Shown: positions 6,281-7,303 of the stretch, in pieces | How the letters are laid out: every line of letters begins with the position of its first letter | Position numbering within the stretch: the stretch's first letter is position 1 | Source: Oligoflexia bacterium | GTDB taxonomy: Bacteria > Myxococcota_A > UBA796 > UBA2385 | Reading direction: 5' to 3' | Assembly: GCA_013152105.1 (NCBI GenBank) | Contig: JAADHA010000052.1 | Coordinates: 1-7,303, forward strand | Length of the DNA stretch: 7,303 bases | Made by a program: the position numbers and the translations under genes | The notes under the pieces: model-generated | Seen by the model: only the letters and a program-made list of their open reading frames with translations | What the model was told of the DNA's origin: nothing | Databases searched by the model: none

Positions 6281-7027
6281 ATGTCTCCCAACATCCTCAG
6301 CCTGATCCTGGTCTCATTGCTCGCTGGCTGCGTCTCGACCCAGAAACAGACCATGGCCCAGTCCAACGCCGAGCTCGGTGCCGCCTACCTGCGCGAAGGC
6401 GACGGCGCTGGTGCCCTGAAGGTGCTTCAAAACGCCGTACACCAGGATCCGCGCAACTGGGAAGCCTGGAATCGCCTTGGCCTGGCCTACTGGGCACAGC
6501 GCGATCTTGACCAGTCCGAGACCGCCTTCAACCAGGCGGTCCGCCTGGTCCCCGACAACGCCGAAGTCCGCAACAACTACGGCTTGATGCTGATGGCCAA
6601 GGGACGCAACGAAGAAGCGATCGAGAGCTTCGAAATCGCAAGTAAGGACCTACTCTATCGCAAGCCCGCCATCGTCCTCAGCAACCTGGGCCAGGCCCTG
6701 TACCTGGTGGGGCGCTACGACGAAGCCTTGGACGTGCTGGATCAGGCCCTCCAGCGCACGCCAGGCTTGTGCCAGGCCCTGTTCAATCGCGCACTGGTCT
6801 ACCAGAAGATCGACCGCATGGACGGTGCGCTGGACTCCTTTGAAGCCACGATCCGGTCCTGCGGGGACACCGCAATCGGGTCCTACTACCACGCCGGCAC
6901 CTTGCTGATCGCCCGTGGTGACCGCGACTCGGGTTGCGCCTACCTGGCGACCGCCATCGAGCAGTCGCGGGCCGGCGGCAACCTGTACCAGGCCGCGACC
7001 AAGGCCAAGGCCATGGGCTGCCCCTGA
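6281..7027 (+). CDS. TPR lipoprotein of the Tgl/PilF (PilW) type, type IV pilus secretin pilotin
   Basis: The 248-residue product begins with a lipoprotein signal peptide ending in LLAGC, so Cys17 should be lipidated. The rest is a run of about six tetratricopeptide repeats, roughly 27-60, 61-94, 95-128, 131-164, 165-198 and 199-232. The recognisable helices include NWEAWNRLGLAYWAQRDLDQ and AEVRNNYGLMLMAKGRNEEA. Length, lipobox and repeat number match PilF of Pseudomonas and Tgl of Myxococcus, outer-membrane lipoproteins needed for assembly of the PilQ secretin. Position upstream of a rodZ-like gene and downstream of rlmN also fits pilF. Four cysteines (164, 194, 219, 247) lie in the C-terminal half, which would be exported, so disulfides are possible. 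ATG 6281 has only a weak GACGAAG before it. Other TPR lipoproteins cannot be fully excluded; no pil gene is visible here. Confidence 0.8.
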   Translation: MSPNILSLILVSLLAGCVSTQKQTMAQSNAELGAAYLREGDGAGALKVLQNAVHQDPRNWEAWNRLGLAYWAQRDLDQSETAFNQAVRLVPDNAEVRNNYGLMLMAKGRNEEAIESFEIASKDLLYRKPAIVLSNLGQALYLVGRYDEALDVLDQALQRTPGLCQALFNRALVYQKIDRMDGALDSFEATIRSCGDTAIGSYYHAGTLLIARGDRDSGCAYLATAIEQSRAGGNLYQAATKAKAMGCP

Positions 7028-7046
7028 TGGCGCGATGGGGGTCCAG

Positions 7047-7303
7047 ATGATCATGGATCTACGCCAGGAACGTCGACGACGGGGCCTGTCCCTGGAGCAG
7101 GTCGCGCAGCGCAGCCGAATCCCAGTTCAGTACCTCCGCGCGCTGGAGACCGGCCACTACACCGATGTCCCGCAGGGGCCCTTCCTCGACGGCTATCAGC
7201 GCCAATACCGAGAATTCCTGGGCGCGACGACTCTGGACGCCGTCACGCCACGGCCCAACCTGGAGGTCGATCCCGCCCTGGCCCCCGACCTGGCCCCCGA
7301 CCT
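7047..7303 (+). CDS. RodZ-like protein, N-terminal HTH domain (cut by right edge)
   Basis: Eighty-five codons are visible from ATG 7047 to the window end. LRQERRRRGLSLEQVAQRS (about residues 5-23) followed by IPVQYLRALETGHYTDVP and a GYQRQYREFLG helix is the helix-turn-helix_25 domain found at the N terminus of RodZ. There it binds MreB and guides rod-shaped cell-wall growth. The membrane helix and periplasmic part expected of RodZ lie beyond the window, so a cytoplasmic XRE-type regulator is not excluded. GGGGG (7037-7041) ends 5 bases before ATG 7047; in-frame ATGs at 7035 and 7053 are alternatives. The gap to the TPR gene is 19 bases, suggesting one operon. The visible part ends in a Pro- and Asp-rich stretch with repeated LAPD units. 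Confidence 0.78.
   Translation, partial: MIMDLRQERRRRGLSLEQVAQRSRIPVQYLRALETGHYTDVPQGPFLDGYQRQYREFLGATTLDAVTPRPNLEVDPALAPDLAPD
7278..7303 (+). repeat. 12-base tandem repeat inside the rodZ-like gene
   Basis: CTGGCCCCCGAC occurs twice in tandem (7278-7289, 7290-7301) and a third copy starts at the window edge. It is in frame and encodes LAPD units in the linker after the HTH domain. The total copy number cannot be seen. Confidence 0.6.

Overview
This window is GC-rich, with strong third-position GC that makes long shadow ORFs in most frames. It carries housekeeping and envelope genes of a Gram-negative bacterium. The best guess is a myxobacterial or related deltaproteobacterial lineage (inference). 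The clues are a six-TPR lipoprotein of the Tgl/PilF type followed by a RodZ-type HTH gene, and a surface lipoprotein with tandem Ig-like domains joined to a cysteine-hydrolase-like domain. No mobile element, CRISPR array, tRNA or rRNA is visible.

Layout. The left edge holds a probable partial minus-strand gene (1-237, unrecognised) with a perfect TTGACA hexamer upstream. Divergent from it is a lipoprotein gene (356-1639). A 54-bp gap with two GC-rich hairpins leads to an ABC1/ADCK/UbiB-family atypical kinase (1694-3385) with a complete motif set and two C-terminal membrane helices. A short hotdog-fold thioesterase gene (3408-3839, minus) converges on the kinase gene with a 22-bp gap. It is divergent from rlmN across a 163-bp region that contains two compact palindromes and one wide inverted repeat.

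The right half is a same-strand series: rlmN (radical-SAM rRNA/tRNA A2 methyltransferase), an S-methyl-5'-thioadenosine phosphorylase gene, a Tgl/PilF-like TPR lipoprotein gene and the start of a rodZ-like gene, which is cut by the right edge. The order rlmN - pilF - rodZ is known from gammaproteobacteria such as Pseudomonas. Here the nucleoside phosphorylase gene sits between rlmN and the TPR gene. RlmN releases 5'-deoxyadenosine, and some MTA-phosphorylase-family enzymes accept that nucleoside, so a by-product salvage link is possible though unproven. The TPR lipoprotein and RodZ-like protein point to type IV pilus secretin assembly and cell-shape functions.

I found no clearly new defence or mobile system. 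The most worthwhile leads are the modular lipoprotein, the rlmN-phosphorylase pairing and the palindrome-rich divergent promoter region.
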